Source: Streptomyces sp. NBC_01723 (GTDB lineage: Bacteria; Actinomycetota; Actinomycetes; Streptomycetales; Streptomycetaceae). From it: a stretch of DNA of 64,000 nt. Under the pieces are notes generated by a model. That model searched no databases and had not been told where the DNA came from. It was given only the letters and a program-made list of their open reading frames with translations. Where the stretch lies: positions 3,522,001 to 3,586,000 of the forward strand of contig NZ_CP109171.1 in the NCBI RefSeq assembly GCF_036246005.1, written 5' to 3'. The translations under genes and the position numbers were made by a program. Below are positions 43,276-50,944 of this stretch, piece after piece (position 1 is the stretch's first letter; each line of letters opens with the position of its first letter).

Positions 43276-43943
43276 GGGTCTCGGACGGCTTCGGCCTGGA
43301 CGTGCAGGAGAAGGCCGTCAAGGTGTGGGCCAAGACCCACGGTCACCGCATCGTTCACGTATCACGCGACGAGGGCGTGTCTGGTGCGACCGAAGCGCTT
43401 GACCGTCAGGGCCTGTCGGAAGCTCTGCTGCTCATCAGGGAGGGCGCGGCAGAGGGGTTGCTGATACCTCGGCTCGACCGGTTGGCCCGTGCGCTCACGG
43501 TGCAGGAAGCCACTCTTGCCGTGGTCTGGCGTGACGGAGGGAAGGTCTTCACCGCCGATGGTGGGGAGGTCCACCAGGACGACCCTGACGACCCGATGCG
43601 CACGGCCATGCGGCAGGTCATCGGCGTGTTCGCCGAACTCGATCGGCGCATGGTGGTCAAGCGTCTCCGGGACGGGCGTGCGGCCAAGGCAGCATCCGGA
43701 CGAAAGGCTGTCGGTGCGTACGCCTACGGCTTCCACGGGGACGGAGAGGGGCGAGAGCGCGACGCTGCACCCAACCCCACGGAGCAGGCGGCACAGGCCC
43801 GCATACTCGAACTGAGGGCGGAGGGGATGAGCTACCGGGCCATCGGCACGCAGCTCGACACTGAGGGCCTGCCCCCGCGCAGAGCCGCGAAGTGGAGCGC
43901 CATGACGGTTCGCTCCGTCTGCCAGAAGGCCGGGGTGTCCTGA
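43276..43943 (+). pseudogene. Serine recombinase, 5'-truncated
   Basis: The reading DGFGLDVQEKAVKVWAKTHG, DEGVSGATEALDRQGLSEAL, LIPRLDRLARALTVQEATLA and the C-terminal EGMSYRAIGTQLDTEGLPP is a resolvase/invertase-type serine recombinase. The N-terminal 15-25 residues that carry the catalytic serine (Y-x-R-x-S pattern) are missing, because the reading begins inside DGFGLDVQ at the MFS junction. A GTG at 43302 could still start translation, but the product would be catalytically dead. It converges with the methyltransferase gene, 21 nt apart. Confidence 0.8.
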
Positions 43944-43964
43944 GACAGGCGCACAGCCGCGCGG

Positions 43965-44594
43965 TCAGGTCGCCAAGGCACGGACAAGCATCGTGCCCAC
44001 AGCCTTGCCCTCTGGCGGGTCGATCAGAGACACGCGCACGTCAGAGAAGCCGTGCCCCGTCAGGATGCGCCCCCACTCATCCGGGGTGCGATCGTGCCGC
44101 AGTCCGGCTTTGCCGGGCTTCGGCCCCTGGCTGCCCGGAGGCAAATGCGAGAAGGCCAGGATGCCGCCCGGCGCCATGCGCAAGCGGATCAGCGGGAGCA
44201 GGGTGTCCGGATCGACGAACCACACGGCACCGAAGATCGAGAGCACGACATCGAATGTCTCGTCCGTCTCGTTCAGGAACGCAGTCGCCTCCGCCGTACA
44301 GAACTCAAGGCCCGGCAGATGGCCCCAGCACTCCCGCGCGACCGTCTCGCGGGCGGGGGCGATGTCCACCCCTCGACCTGTCGCGCCAAGCGTCACGAGA
44401 TGCGCGAGGTTACTACCGCTCCCCGAGCCGAGTTCCAGCACCCGGCGTCCGGCCACGGGGCCCAGAACGCTCTCGTTCGGCCCGTGATCGGCGTACTGAG
44501 TCCAGTTCAGCCAGGTCGTATCACCCTTGGCGTTCACGGTCCTGCGTGGCTTGCTCCCGACCGCGTACCTGTCCCAGGACTCAGCCAATGACAT
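43965..44594 (-). CDS. SAM-dependent methyltransferase in the island
   Basis: This 209-aa protein has motif I VLELGSGSGSNLAHLVTLGA, then GVDIAPARETVA, FDVVLSIFGAVWFVDPDTLL and MAPGGILAFSHLPPG. The ATG at 44594 has GGAAAGGAT upstream. It is the last gene of a three-gene minus-strand operon with the zinc-ribbon peptide and the three-cysteine-tail protein. The substrate is unknown; the downstream position makes the three-cysteine protein one possible target. Confidence 0.85.
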   Translation of the reverse strand: MSLAESWDRYAVGSKPRRTVNAKGDTTWLNWTQYADHGPNESVLGPVAGRRVLELGSGSGSNLAHLVTLGATGRGVDIAPARETVARECWGHLPGLEFCTAEATAFLNETDETFDVVLSIFGAVWFVDPDTLLPLIRLRMAPGGILAFSHLPPGSQGPKPGKAGLRHDRTPDEWGRILTGHGFSDVRVSLIDPPEGKAVGTMLVRALAT

Positions 44595-44669
44595 GCAGTG
44601 ATCCTTTCCAGCATGAGGGGCCCACCCCCAACGTACGGGGACAGGCCCCAACTCACATGCTGCTCACTA

Positions 44670-45170
44670 CTACTTGGGCGAGTCGTGGCACCCTGCGTGG
44701 CACTGGTTGCAGTCGGCCGCGTCCTCCATGCCCCACAGGTCGGAGTCGATCTCGAACCCGGCCGCCTTGATGGCCTTGATCGTCTGCTCCAGGACGAGCG
44801 GGCCGCCGGTCTTGAGGTCGTGGCCGTCCAGCGTCGCCTTGTCGTCGCTGACGCACTGGACACCGGCCGCCGCCCCCGGAAGCTCCGGAACGTGGTGGAT
44901 GTACCGGCCGAAGTGCCGGCTGGTGAAGTGGTGGTACGGGATCGAGTCGAGCATGAACGAGTGCCACGCCTCGTCCACCTGCTCAGACGGACCCATGAGA
45001 AGGTCCGGGTTCTCGCCGCACGTGACCAGGTAGGCGATGGCCTGTCCGAACTTGGCATCGGCCAGTTCGCGCGTGTTTTCCGGGTTGCGGAGCAGGAGGG
45101 CCACCTCCCGCTCCCACACCTCCGGGGTGACGTACGCCTTCGGGTCGCGGGTCACTACTGCCGTGCTCAT
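44670..45170 (-). CDS. Conserved protein with a three-cysteine C-terminal tail
   Basis: This 166-aa protein has a helical domain with MGPSEQVDEAWHSFMLDSIP and HHFTSRHFGRYIHHVPELPG, a pattern I associate with a Streptomyces family sometimes labelled glycine-rich-domain-like. The last residues, ADCNQCHAGCHDSPK, hold three cysteines and two histidines in a short tail, like a metal-binding tag or the core of a modified peptide. The ATG at 45170 has GGAGG upstream and overlaps the previous stop (ATGA). Function unknown. Confidence 0.75.
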   Translation of the reverse strand: MSTAVVTRDPKAYVTPEVWEREVALLLRNPENTRELADAKFGQAIAYLVTCGENPDLLMGPSEQVDEAWHSFMLDSIPYHHFTSRHFGRYIHHVPELPGAAAGVQCVSDDKATLDGHDLKTGGPLVLEQTIKAIKAAGFEIDSDLWGMEDAADCNQCHAGCHDSPK

Positions 45171-45361
45171 GCTGGCTTGCCTCCACGCAATTGGGGGTCC
45201 GTGGTGCTCCGGTCATGTCGCCCACCCCCGCACTTGGGGCACAGGCACGGCGGCATCAGGCCAGTAGCGAGGGGTTCCCCGCCCTCACCCTCGTACAGGG
45301 TTCGTGGCTTGGTCTGGGTGCCGTCGGCTCTCACCGTGTAAGCGCTGATGCGGATGGACAT
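45167..45361 (-). CDS. Small zinc-ribbon-like protein
   Basis: This 64-aa protein reads MSIRISAYTVRADGTQTKPR and then PPCLCPKCGGGRHD, a compact Cys cluster that could bind zinc. ATG 45361 is used; ATG 45370 is in frame and would add three residues. It is first in the island operon, and its TGA overlaps the next gene's ATG. It is divergent from the XRE gene at 45492. No function is assigned. Confidence 0.6.
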   Translation of the reverse strand: MSIRISAYTVRADGTQTKPRTLYEGEGGEPLATGLMPPCLCPKCGGGRHDRSTTDPQLRGGKPA

Positions 45362-45417
45362 GACGACCATGTTCCGGATCGATCATGACCATTGCGGCGA
45401 CGTTCAAGGCGCCCCTC

Positions 45418-45461
45418 GGGCGTCATGTCGGTGTCACCCCGAGGGCGTCAAACCGGTGTCA
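45418..45461. repeat. Two 19-nt direct repeats in the island's divergent promoter
   Basis: GGGCGTCA-NNN-CGGTGTCA occurs at 45418-45436 and 45443-45461, a 25-nt period. They lie between the divergent zinc-ribbon and XRE genes, 30 nt before the XRE ATG, so they are likely operators for that regulator. Confidence 0.7.
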
Positions 45462-45491
45462 TTGGAGGCGTGACGTGGCTACCCTCGGATC

Positions 45492-46265
45492 ATGACGACT
45501 CCGGCCGAGCGGGAGCGAATCCCCAACGACGTGCTGACTTCTGTGCGCAAGTCGATGAACCTCAGCCAAGACGAGTTCGCCCGGGGCTTACGCGGCGCAG
45601 GCGAGGAGCTGGGGGAGCCGAACGACGCCTCCAAGCGACTCGTGCAACGCTGGGAGTCCGGGGAGACCAGGACATGCCGCCCGCTGTATGCGCGGGCACT
45701 GAAGCGGTTCACCGGCCGTTCCCCTGAGTCGCTGGGGTTCGCGATCCCGATGGCACGCGTCCACTCAGACGGGGCAGGAGGCCACGACATGGAAGCTGGG
45801 GAAGTCGGCACAGCTGACGCCGCCACAAGCCCGGAGCCAGAGCCGCAGACCGAGTACGCGGGCATCTGGCTGTCCCGGTACGAGTTCTACTCGTCCAGCC
45901 GCGACGAGACGTTCGACTGCAAGCATCACGTCGTGATCGTCCAGCACGGTAACCGGCTGACAGCTCAGAGCCTGCCCGGAGCGTCGACCAACCCGGACAG
46001 CCCATTGTCTCTGGATCTCACCGTGGACCGGAACGTCGTCACCGGTACGTGGACCGAGCAGACGGCAGCCGACGGGTACTACCAGGGCGCTCGCTACCAC
46101 GGTGCGATTCAGCTGCTGATCGAGCCGACAGGCCGACGCATGGCAGGCAAGTGGGTCGGTTTCGGCAAGGACTTCGACGTGAACACGGGCCCATGGGAGC
46201 TGCGCCTACTCGACCGATCGACAGGCCGCGCGAGCATCGAGCGGTACTCGACCACACCGGAGTGA
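45492..46265 (+). CDS. XRE-type regulator with C-terminal sensor-like domain
   Basis: This 257-aa protein has an N-terminal helix-turn-helix (LTSVRKSMNLSQDEFARGLR, ASKRLVQRWESGETR), a linker, and a C-terminal beta-rich domain from about residue 120 (YAGIWLSRYEFYSSSRDETF, NVVTGTWTEQTAADGYYQGA, RRMAGKWVGFGKDFDVNTGP). The second half looks like a small-molecule-binding barrel. The ATG is 30 nt after the direct repeats. It probably controls the divergent island operon and itself. Confidence 0.82.
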   Translation: MTTPAERERIPNDVLTSVRKSMNLSQDEFARGLRGAGEELGEPNDASKRLVQRWESGETRTCRPLYARALKRFTGRSPESLGFAIPMARVHSDGAGGHDMEAGEVGTADAATSPEPEPQTEYAGIWLSRYEFYSSSRDETFDCKHHVVIVQHGNRLTAQSLPGASTNPDSPLSLDLTVDRNVVTGTWTEQTAADGYYQGARYHGAIQLLIEPTGRRMAGKWVGFGKDFDVNTGPWELRLLDRSTGRASIERYSTTPE

Positions 46266-46270
46266 GGGAT

Positions 46271-46298
46271 CGGGGCGCTCCCCTGTGGGGCCGCCCCG
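46271..46298 (+). terminator. Hairpin after the island XRE gene
   Basis: CGGGGC-gct-CCCC (46271-46283) faces GGGG-cc-GCCCCG (46287-46298), a two-step stem 6 nt past the stop codon. Confidence 0.6.
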
Positions 46299-46381
46299 TA
46301 CGGACGCCTTGCCGCCGAATCCACCCCGACCGGTTGGAAACTGGCAGAGACGCAAGGCCCGCCTTCAAGTTCCCCAAAGTA

Positions 46382-46573
46382 TCACCACGCGAAGTCCTCG
46401 TGCAGCGGGTCGATGAGGATGCCGGGGAGGGAGCGGAAGGCGGCGGCACCGATGATCGTCACGAACGTGACCGCGGCGACCCACCAGGCACGGTGGATGC
46501 GCGGGCGGCGGCGCGGCCCGGCGGGCTTCGGCCGGTGTACGGATGCTGCGGCGGCGTCGGTTGTCTGGGTCAC
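46382..46573 (-). pseudogene. 5' part of the interrupted MFS transporter gene
   Basis: The GTG at 46573 starts a reading VTQTTDAAAASVHRPKPAGP with a basic stretch, then the first membrane helix (AWWVAAVTFVTIIGAAAFR) and LPGILIDPLHEDFAW, a standard MFS beginning. The next codon is TGA, created at the island boundary. The remainder of the gene is at 42430-43275. A 63-residue product would be non-functional. Confidence 0.85.
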
Positions 46574-46644
46574 GTCATTGAGCTTCGGGCAGCGGAACCG
46601 TCCGAACGAGTGGCCCGAAGGACAGCGCTCGCTTGGATCGGGCC

Positions 46645-47652
46645 ATGACGCCCGACAGCCCGCCCCGCCCGCACCGTGTCGTCGTCCTGGCCCTGGACGG
46701 CCTGCTCCCCTTCGAGCTGGGCATCGCGCAGCGCATCTTCGGCCTCGCCCGCGACGAGCGGAAGCGCCCGCTGTACGAGGTGGTGACCTGCTCGGTCCGG
46801 CCGCCGGGCCCGGTCGAGACGGACGCCGACTTCGCGATCCTGGTCGAGAACGGCCCCGAGGCGCTGGCCACCGCGGACACCGTCGTCGTTCCCGCCTCCT
46901 ACGAACTGGGCCCGGTCTACGACGACGGGGTGCTGACCGGGGAGCTGGCCGCCGCGCTGGCGCTGATCCGGCCCGGCACCCGGCTCGTGGCGATCTGCAC
47001 GGGCGGGTTCGTGCTGGCCGCCGCCGGATACCTGGACGGCCGTCCGGCGACCACGCACTGGTCCTCCGCCGAGCACTTCCAGCGGCTGTTCCCGCAGATC
47101 AGAGTGGACGCCGACGTGCTGTTCGTCGACGACGGCGACGTGCTCACCTCGGCCGGGGTCGCGGCCGGCATCGACCTGTGCGTGCACATCGTGCGCCGGG
47201 ACCACGGCACGGCGGTCGCCAACGAGGTGGCCCGCCGCACCGTCGTACCGCCGCACCGGGACGGCGGGCAGGCGCAGTACATCGAGCGGCCGGTGCCCGA
47301 TCCGCAGCAGTCCTCCACGACCGGTGCCCGCGCCTGGGCGCTCGGCCGCCTGGGCGAGCCGATCCAGTTGCGGGACATGGCCGCCCAGGAGTCGATGTCG
47401 GTACGCACCTTCACGCGCCGGTTCCGCGAGGAGGTCGGCGTCAGTCCGGGCCAGTGGCTCACCCGGCAGCGGGTGGAACGGGCCCGGCACCTGCTGGAGT
47501 CCACCGCCCTCTCCGTCGACCAGGTGGCCCGGGACTCGGGGTTCGGCACGGCCCAGTCGATGCGGCAGCACCTCCAGGCGGCACTGGGGGTCACGCCGAC
47601 CGGGTACCGGAGGACCTTCCGGGCAGAGTTGTCCACAGCCTGTGGACAATGA
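46645..47652 (+). CDS. GlxA family (DJ-1/PfpI plus AraC) transcriptional regulator
   Basis: This 335-aa protein has an N-terminal class I glutamine-amidotransferase-like domain (VVVLALDGLLPFELGIAQRI, RLVAICTGGFVLAAAGYLDG, with the cysteine of ICTGG) and a C-terminal AraC helix-turn-helix pair (MAAQESMSVRTFTRRFREEV, VARDSGFGTAQSMRQHLQAA). ATG 46645 is used; TTG 46633 is in frame. It lies divergent from the interrupted MFS gene, which it may once have regulated. Its last codons contain inverted DnaA boxes. Confidence 0.88.
   Translation: MTPDSPPRPHRVVVLALDGLLPFELGIAQRIFGLARDERKRPLYEVVTCSVRPPGPVETDADFAILVENGPEALATADTVVVPASYELGPVYDDGVLTGELAAALALIRPGTRLVAICTGGFVLAAAGYLDGRPATTHWSSAEHFQRLFPQIRVDADVLFVDDGDVLTSAGVAAGIDLCVHIVRRDHGTAVANEVARRTVVPPHRDGGQAQYIERPVPDPQQSSTTGARAWALGRLGEPIQLRDMAAQESMSVRTFTRRFREEVGVSPGQWLTRQRVERARHLLESTALSVDQVARDSGFGTAQSMRQHLQAALGVTPTGYRRTFRAELSTACGQ
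47629..47649. promoter_or_regulatory. Inverted pair of consensus DnaA boxes
   Basis: TTGTCCACA (47629-47637) and TGTGGACAA (47641-47649) are two exact Streptomyces-consensus DnaA boxes in inverted orientation, 3 nt apart, at the very end of the GlxA-type coding sequence. Confidence 0.6.
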
Positions 47653-47979
47653 GCGCCGAAGTGAGGGGCGTACGGAGATGTGCCGGCCGGCGGCGCGGCG
47701 CTGTCGCCCCGAGCGCGGCATCGCGCGCCACCACCCGACTCCGGCGCTCCCGCCCGGCTCCCGTCGCCCCCGGGGGAACCGCCGCCGAATCACGACCCAC
47801 ACTCGTCGAGGGCCCCTCACCGGGCCCTCGTCGTCCCCTCGCGGCGAATCGTTGTCCACAAGCGTGAGGAAGCGGTCACGATCCGTCAACCAGCCAGGGC
47901 TGTTTCATCCCTTGCGTCCACGTTCGTCGGGGACGCGCACGGAAGCACGCCCGGCGCACTGCCGCGTCACCGCCGGCCG
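47653..47979. other. 327-nt intergenic region with a third DnaA box
   Basis: A third consensus box, TTGTCCACA, lies at 47852-47860. The rest is GC-rich without an ORF of good coding character or a clear hairpin. It separates two convergent genes. Confidence 0.55.
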
Positions 47980-48498
47980 CTAAACGACCTCGTAGGCGTA
48001 TCCCTCGTACGGCACCGCGCCGCCAACGCTCCCGCACGCCGGGGCGGTCTCCTCGCGTTCGGCGCAGCGGTCCAGTTCGCACCAGATGCGCTTGCCGGTG
48101 CCCTCCCGGCTCCAGCCCCAGCGGTCGGCGAGCCCGTCGACGAGGGCGAGGCCCCGGCCGCCCGTCGCCTCGTCGTCCACACAACGGGGCACCGGGGCAA
48201 GGTCGCTGGCGTCGTCCACCTCGAGTCGGACGGTGGTCTCCTCGGGTGTGCCCGGCTCCCCCAGCTGCCCCGGCTCTCCGGGCGCGGCCTCCGGCAGCAC
48301 CAGCCGCAGCACGGCCGAACGGCCCGTGTGCACCACGGCGTTGGTGACCAGCTCGGAGACGAGCAGGACCAGCGCCTCGGCGAGTGACTCGTCGGCCCGT
48401 ATCGCCGACCCGGCGAGCCGTGAGCGCGCCCACCGCCGGGCGCGTCCCACTTCCGAGGGGTCGGGCCGGATCTCCAGCTGCACTTGAAGCATCTGCAC
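47980..48498 (-). CDS. ATP-binding regulatory protein (RsbW-like HATPase)
   Basis: This 172-aa protein has the GHKL ATPase fold of anti-sigma kinases: the N-box ELVTNAVVHTG and the G1/G2 region (GGRGLALVDGLADRWGW, GTGKRIWCELD). Such proteins bind or phosphorylate STAS antagonists or sigma factors. The STAS gene at 49627 is a candidate partner. The start is taken as GTG 48498; an ATG at 48492 is possible. Confidence 0.85.
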   Translation of the reverse strand: MQMLQVQLEIRPDPSEVGRARRWARSRLAGSAIRADESLAEALVLLVSELVTNAVVHTGRSAVLRLVLPEAAPGEPGQLGEPGTPEETTVRLEVDDASDLAPVPRCVDDEATGGRGLALVDGLADRWGWSREGTGKRIWCELDRCAEREETAPACGSVGGAVPYEGYAYEVV

Positions 48499-48691
48499 CG
48501 CTCACACCATCCGAACCGGCGGACACAAAGGCTCGCGCCTCACGTGGGCCACGATCGTAGCCATCATCAGCATGGCCAGATCAACGGCCGGGGACGGGAT
48601 CACGGACCGTGATTCCGTTGTGGGACAGCATGGTTGACGTACAGTCACCCCAACAAGCGCTTCGGGCATATTCCAGCGCGAAGGAGTACCC

Positions 48692-48883
48692 GTGCGGCAT
48701 ACTGTGCGACGCGCATTCCGGGGAGTCGAACAGGCGGCGGCCGACGGCCTTTCCGCCCTGCGGGGCAAGGCACGCACCGCCGGTTCCGGAGCCGCCCCTG
48801 GGGCTGCTCCGGCACGGCTGGCGCTCACGACCACTCGCATCCCACACAAGGTACCGGAGCGTGGCACCGACTCCGGTCCGTGA
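48692..48883 (+). CDS. Small basic hypothetical protein
   Basis: The GTG at 48692 has an excellent AAGGAG ribosome binding site 5 nt upstream. The 63-aa product, VRHTVRRAFRGVEQAAADGL and on, is basic, Ala/Gly-rich and has no recognised domain. TTGACG at 48634-48639 might be a -35 element. The ribosome binding site is the main support; codon bias is compatible. Confidence 0.45.
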   Translation: MRHTVRRAFRGVEQAAADGLSALRGKARTAGSGAAPGAAPARLALTTTRIPHKVPERGTDSGP

Positions 48884-48970
48884 CGGGTGACACGGTGGAC
48901 ACAACCCGGTATCAACGCTCAGTGACACCGCTCTGCCACGATCCGCGACATCCGCCGCCCACTCGGGTGC

Positions 48971-49483
48971 CTACTCGGGCACGGTGAAGTACTGCGCGAA
49001 GGCCGGGACGATCTCCGCCTCGCCCACCTTGTCGTCGCCGTCCGCGTCGAGACCGCCGGCGACCTCGCGCGCGGTGTCCTCGGGCACGCCCAGCGCGGTG
49101 AGCAGGCGCGCGGTCTCCGCGACGGTGGCGGATCCGTCGCCGTCCGCGTCGGCGACGTACAGCGCGGCGTGCAGGAAGGGGCGGGCGATCTCGGCGAACC
49201 GCTCCGGCTTGTCCCGCAGGCGCTTGACCGCCCCGGTGACGAATTCCTCGCGGGTGATGCGCTGGTCGCCGTCCCGGTCGGCGATGCCCGCGAGCCCCTG
49301 CCAGAGGGCCTCCGCGCCGCCGTAGAGGGCCTGCCCCTTGTCGGACCGGGCCGCGACGCCGAACTCGGCGAGCAGCGCCTTGGCCGCCCCGCTGAAGTCC
49401 GAACGGTCGATATGGCCGTTGCCGTCCTGGTCGAAGATGCTGAACCGCGCGGCGATCCTGCGTTCGTACTCGCTGTTGACCAT
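48971..49483 (-). CDS. EF-hand calcium-binding protein
   Basis: This 170-aa protein has four EF-hand loops: DQDGNGHIDRSDF, DRDGDQRITREEF, DADGDGSATVAET and DADGDDKVGEAEI. All have acidic residues at the Ca2+-ligand positions, though the last two are less canonical at position 12. It matches the calerythrin-like EF-hand proteins of Streptomyces, such as those named Cab. ATG 49483 is used. It probably acts as a calcium buffer or sensor. Confidence 0.9.
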   Translation of the reverse strand: MVNSEYERRIAARFSIFDQDGNGHIDRSDFSGAAKALLAEFGVAARSDKGQALYGGAEALWQGLAGIADRDGDQRITREEFVTGAVKRLRDKPERFAEIARPFLHAALYVADADGDGSATVAETARLLTALGVPEDTAREVAGGLDADGDDKVGEAEIVPAFAQYFTVPE

Positions 49484-49563
49484 GGTTCTTCCGGCCGCCT
49501 CACGTCGGTGTCGGGTGCGTCTCGCCCGGAGCGTACGACGCCGGGCGCCGCCGCGGGCACGAC

Positions 49564-49641
49564 TTACGCGGACAGGGGTTACGCGAACAGGGGGTTACGC
49601 GAACAGGGGGGTTACGCGGACAGGGGTTACGCGGAGAGGGG
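49564..49641. repeat. Five-copy 15-17-bp tandem repeat at the end of the STAS gene
   Basis: The unit TTACGCGRACAGGGG occurs at 49564-49578, 49579-49594, 49595-49611, 49612-49626 and 49627-49641 with variable G-runs. The last copy is the 3' end of the STAS coding sequence (PLSA plus TAA on the minus strand). Each copy therefore carries a TAA. Confidence 0.85.
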
Positions 49642-50016
49642 CCGCGGCTCGTCCCCGGTCGCCGAGGCGAGGTCGGGGTGGCAGTCGAAGAGCCGGCGTA
49701 CTCCCAGCGCGCCCAGGACGCGGTTGACGTGGGAGCCGTCGGCGGCTCCCTGGGCCGGCAGTATCAGGCGCAGCCGGCCCTGGCAGGAGCGGATGAGCCG
49801 CCGGGAGGCGATGAGCACCCCGACCCCGCTGGAGTCGCAGAACAGGACCTCGGAAAGGTCCAGGACAAGGCTGTGCCGCCCCTCGGCGACCTCGTCGTGC
49901 ACGCGCTGCCGCAGCACCGGTGACGTCACCAGATCCAGTTCGCCCGACACCTGGAGCACGGCCCACTGGCCCTGCTCGCCGCCGGTCACATTGAACGTCA
50001 CCACCATGCCCTTCAT
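49627..50016 (-). CDS. STAS-domain anti-sigma factor antagonist
   Basis: This 129-aa protein has a SpoIIAA/RsbV-like fold: GQWAVLQVSGELDLVTSPVL, then LVLDLSEVLFCDSSGVGVLI with the phosphorylatable serine in the D-S-S-G motif, and the C-terminal LGALGVRRLFDCHPDL. Unphosphorylated STAS proteins release sigma factors from RsbW-like kinases. ATG 50016 is used; ATG 50007 is possible. It is divergent from the ECF sigma gene. Confidence 0.9.
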   Translation of the reverse strand: MKGMVVTFNVTGGEQGQWAVLQVSGELDLVTSPVLRQRVHDEVAEGRHSLVLDLSEVLFCDSSGVGVLIASRRLIRSCQGRLRLILPAQGAADGSHVNRVLGALGVRRLFDCHPDLASATGDEPRPLSA

Positions 50017-50351
50017 TCGCCGGATCGTCTGGATTCACCCGAAACGGAAGCCGTGCCTTCGCTTCTTGGCGGCGCGCCTGCCCAGCGGCCGTTCCCGCAA
50101 ACACCTGCCCGGAAACGGCGCCCGATCAGAAGAGGCTTGTTTCCGACTGTTTCAATCCTGTTCGATCTCATCCGATCTTTCCCGATCGAATCTGGTCGCA
50201 CAGTCGAGGGTAGTAGAACCCCTTATCACCCGTGGCGGGCCGGGGGCGCACGTTGCCACAAAGGGGCGTGCGCTGTCGGACGTGCCGACTACATTCGGGG
50301 AGAGAACGGCCGCAGGCTGGACGGCGGAGGGAACAGGGGGTGGAGGGCCGC
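50017..50351. other. 335-nt divergent intergenic region with an inverted repeat
   Basis: TTCGATC (50161-50167) and GATCGAA (50184-50190) form a 7-bp inverted repeat in an AT-richer stretch with additional GATC copies, between the divergent STAS and ECF sigma genes. It probably contains both promoters and an operator. No ORF was found. Confidence 0.5.
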
Positions 50352-50944
50352 ATGGCGAAGAGGGACGTGCCGATGCGCTGGGACCGCAAGATGCAGCAGC
50401 GACTCGCCCGCGGCGAGGCCGCCGCCCTGGGCGAGCTGTACGACCGGTTCGCCTCGCTCGTGCACGGTCTGGCCCACCGCGTGCTCGACGACGAGCGGGC
50501 GGCCGACCGCATCACACGCGACGTCTTCGCCCACGTCTGGGAGCACCCCGACGCCTACGACCCCCGGCAGGGGCCGCTGCGCACCTGGGTCGCCACGCTG
50601 ACCCACCGCTTCGCCGTCCAGCGGCTGCGGGCCACCGAGACGGCCGCCCTCGCCCGCGGGGCCCGGGCACCGCCGAGGAGCTGGAGCTCAAGGTGCGCCA
50701 CGCCTCGGTCGCCGCCCGCGCCGACTACATCGTCCAGTCCATGCCGGCCCCGCTGCGCGCCGCCTTGGAGCTGGCCTACTTCCAGCGCCGCGACTACCGC
50801 CAGACCGCCGCCGACCTCGGCGTCACGGAGGACGAGGCCCGCCGCCGCCTGCGCCTGGGCCTCCAGCTCCTGTCCACCGCCCGCGACGCGGCCACCGCCC
50901 CACAGCCGCCCGGGGCTCCGCCGGGATACGGGGGTGCGGCATGA
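50352..50944 (+). pseudogene. ECF sigma factor gene with a 1-nt frameshift
   Basis: Region 2 is read from ATG 50352 (ELYDRFASLVHGLAHRVLDD, DVFAHVWEHPDAYDPRQGPL, LRTWVATLTHRFAVQRL). Region 4 is read only in another frame (TAEELELKVRHASVAARADY, RRDYRQTAADLGVTEDEARR), ending at TGA 50944. The switch lies in the G/C run at about 50655-50667; adding one G there restores a 197-aa protein. The ribosome binding site is GGAGGG. The stop overlaps the next gene's ATG. It is either a real inactivation or a sequencing error. Confidence 0.8.

Larger units (their letters stand above)
43276..46384. mobile_element. Genomic island of about 3.1 kb inserted in an MFS gene
   Basis: Left boundary: MFS coding sequence stops at about 43275 and recombinase coding sequence starts. 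Right boundary: after codon TGG at 46385-46387, the MFS N-terminal reading meets a stop. Contents: 5'-truncated serine recombinase, methyltransferase, three-cysteine-tail protein, zinc-ribbon peptide, XRE regulator. No duplicated attachment core can be seen, consistent with a later deletion at the left end that removed the recombinase N-terminus and about 300 nt of the MFS gene. Confidence 0.7.

Noticed and set aside
43302..43943. Complete recombinase starting at GTG 43302
   Set aside because: The family needs an N-terminal catalytic serine that would lie upstream; homology clearly continues upstream of 43302 to the junction.
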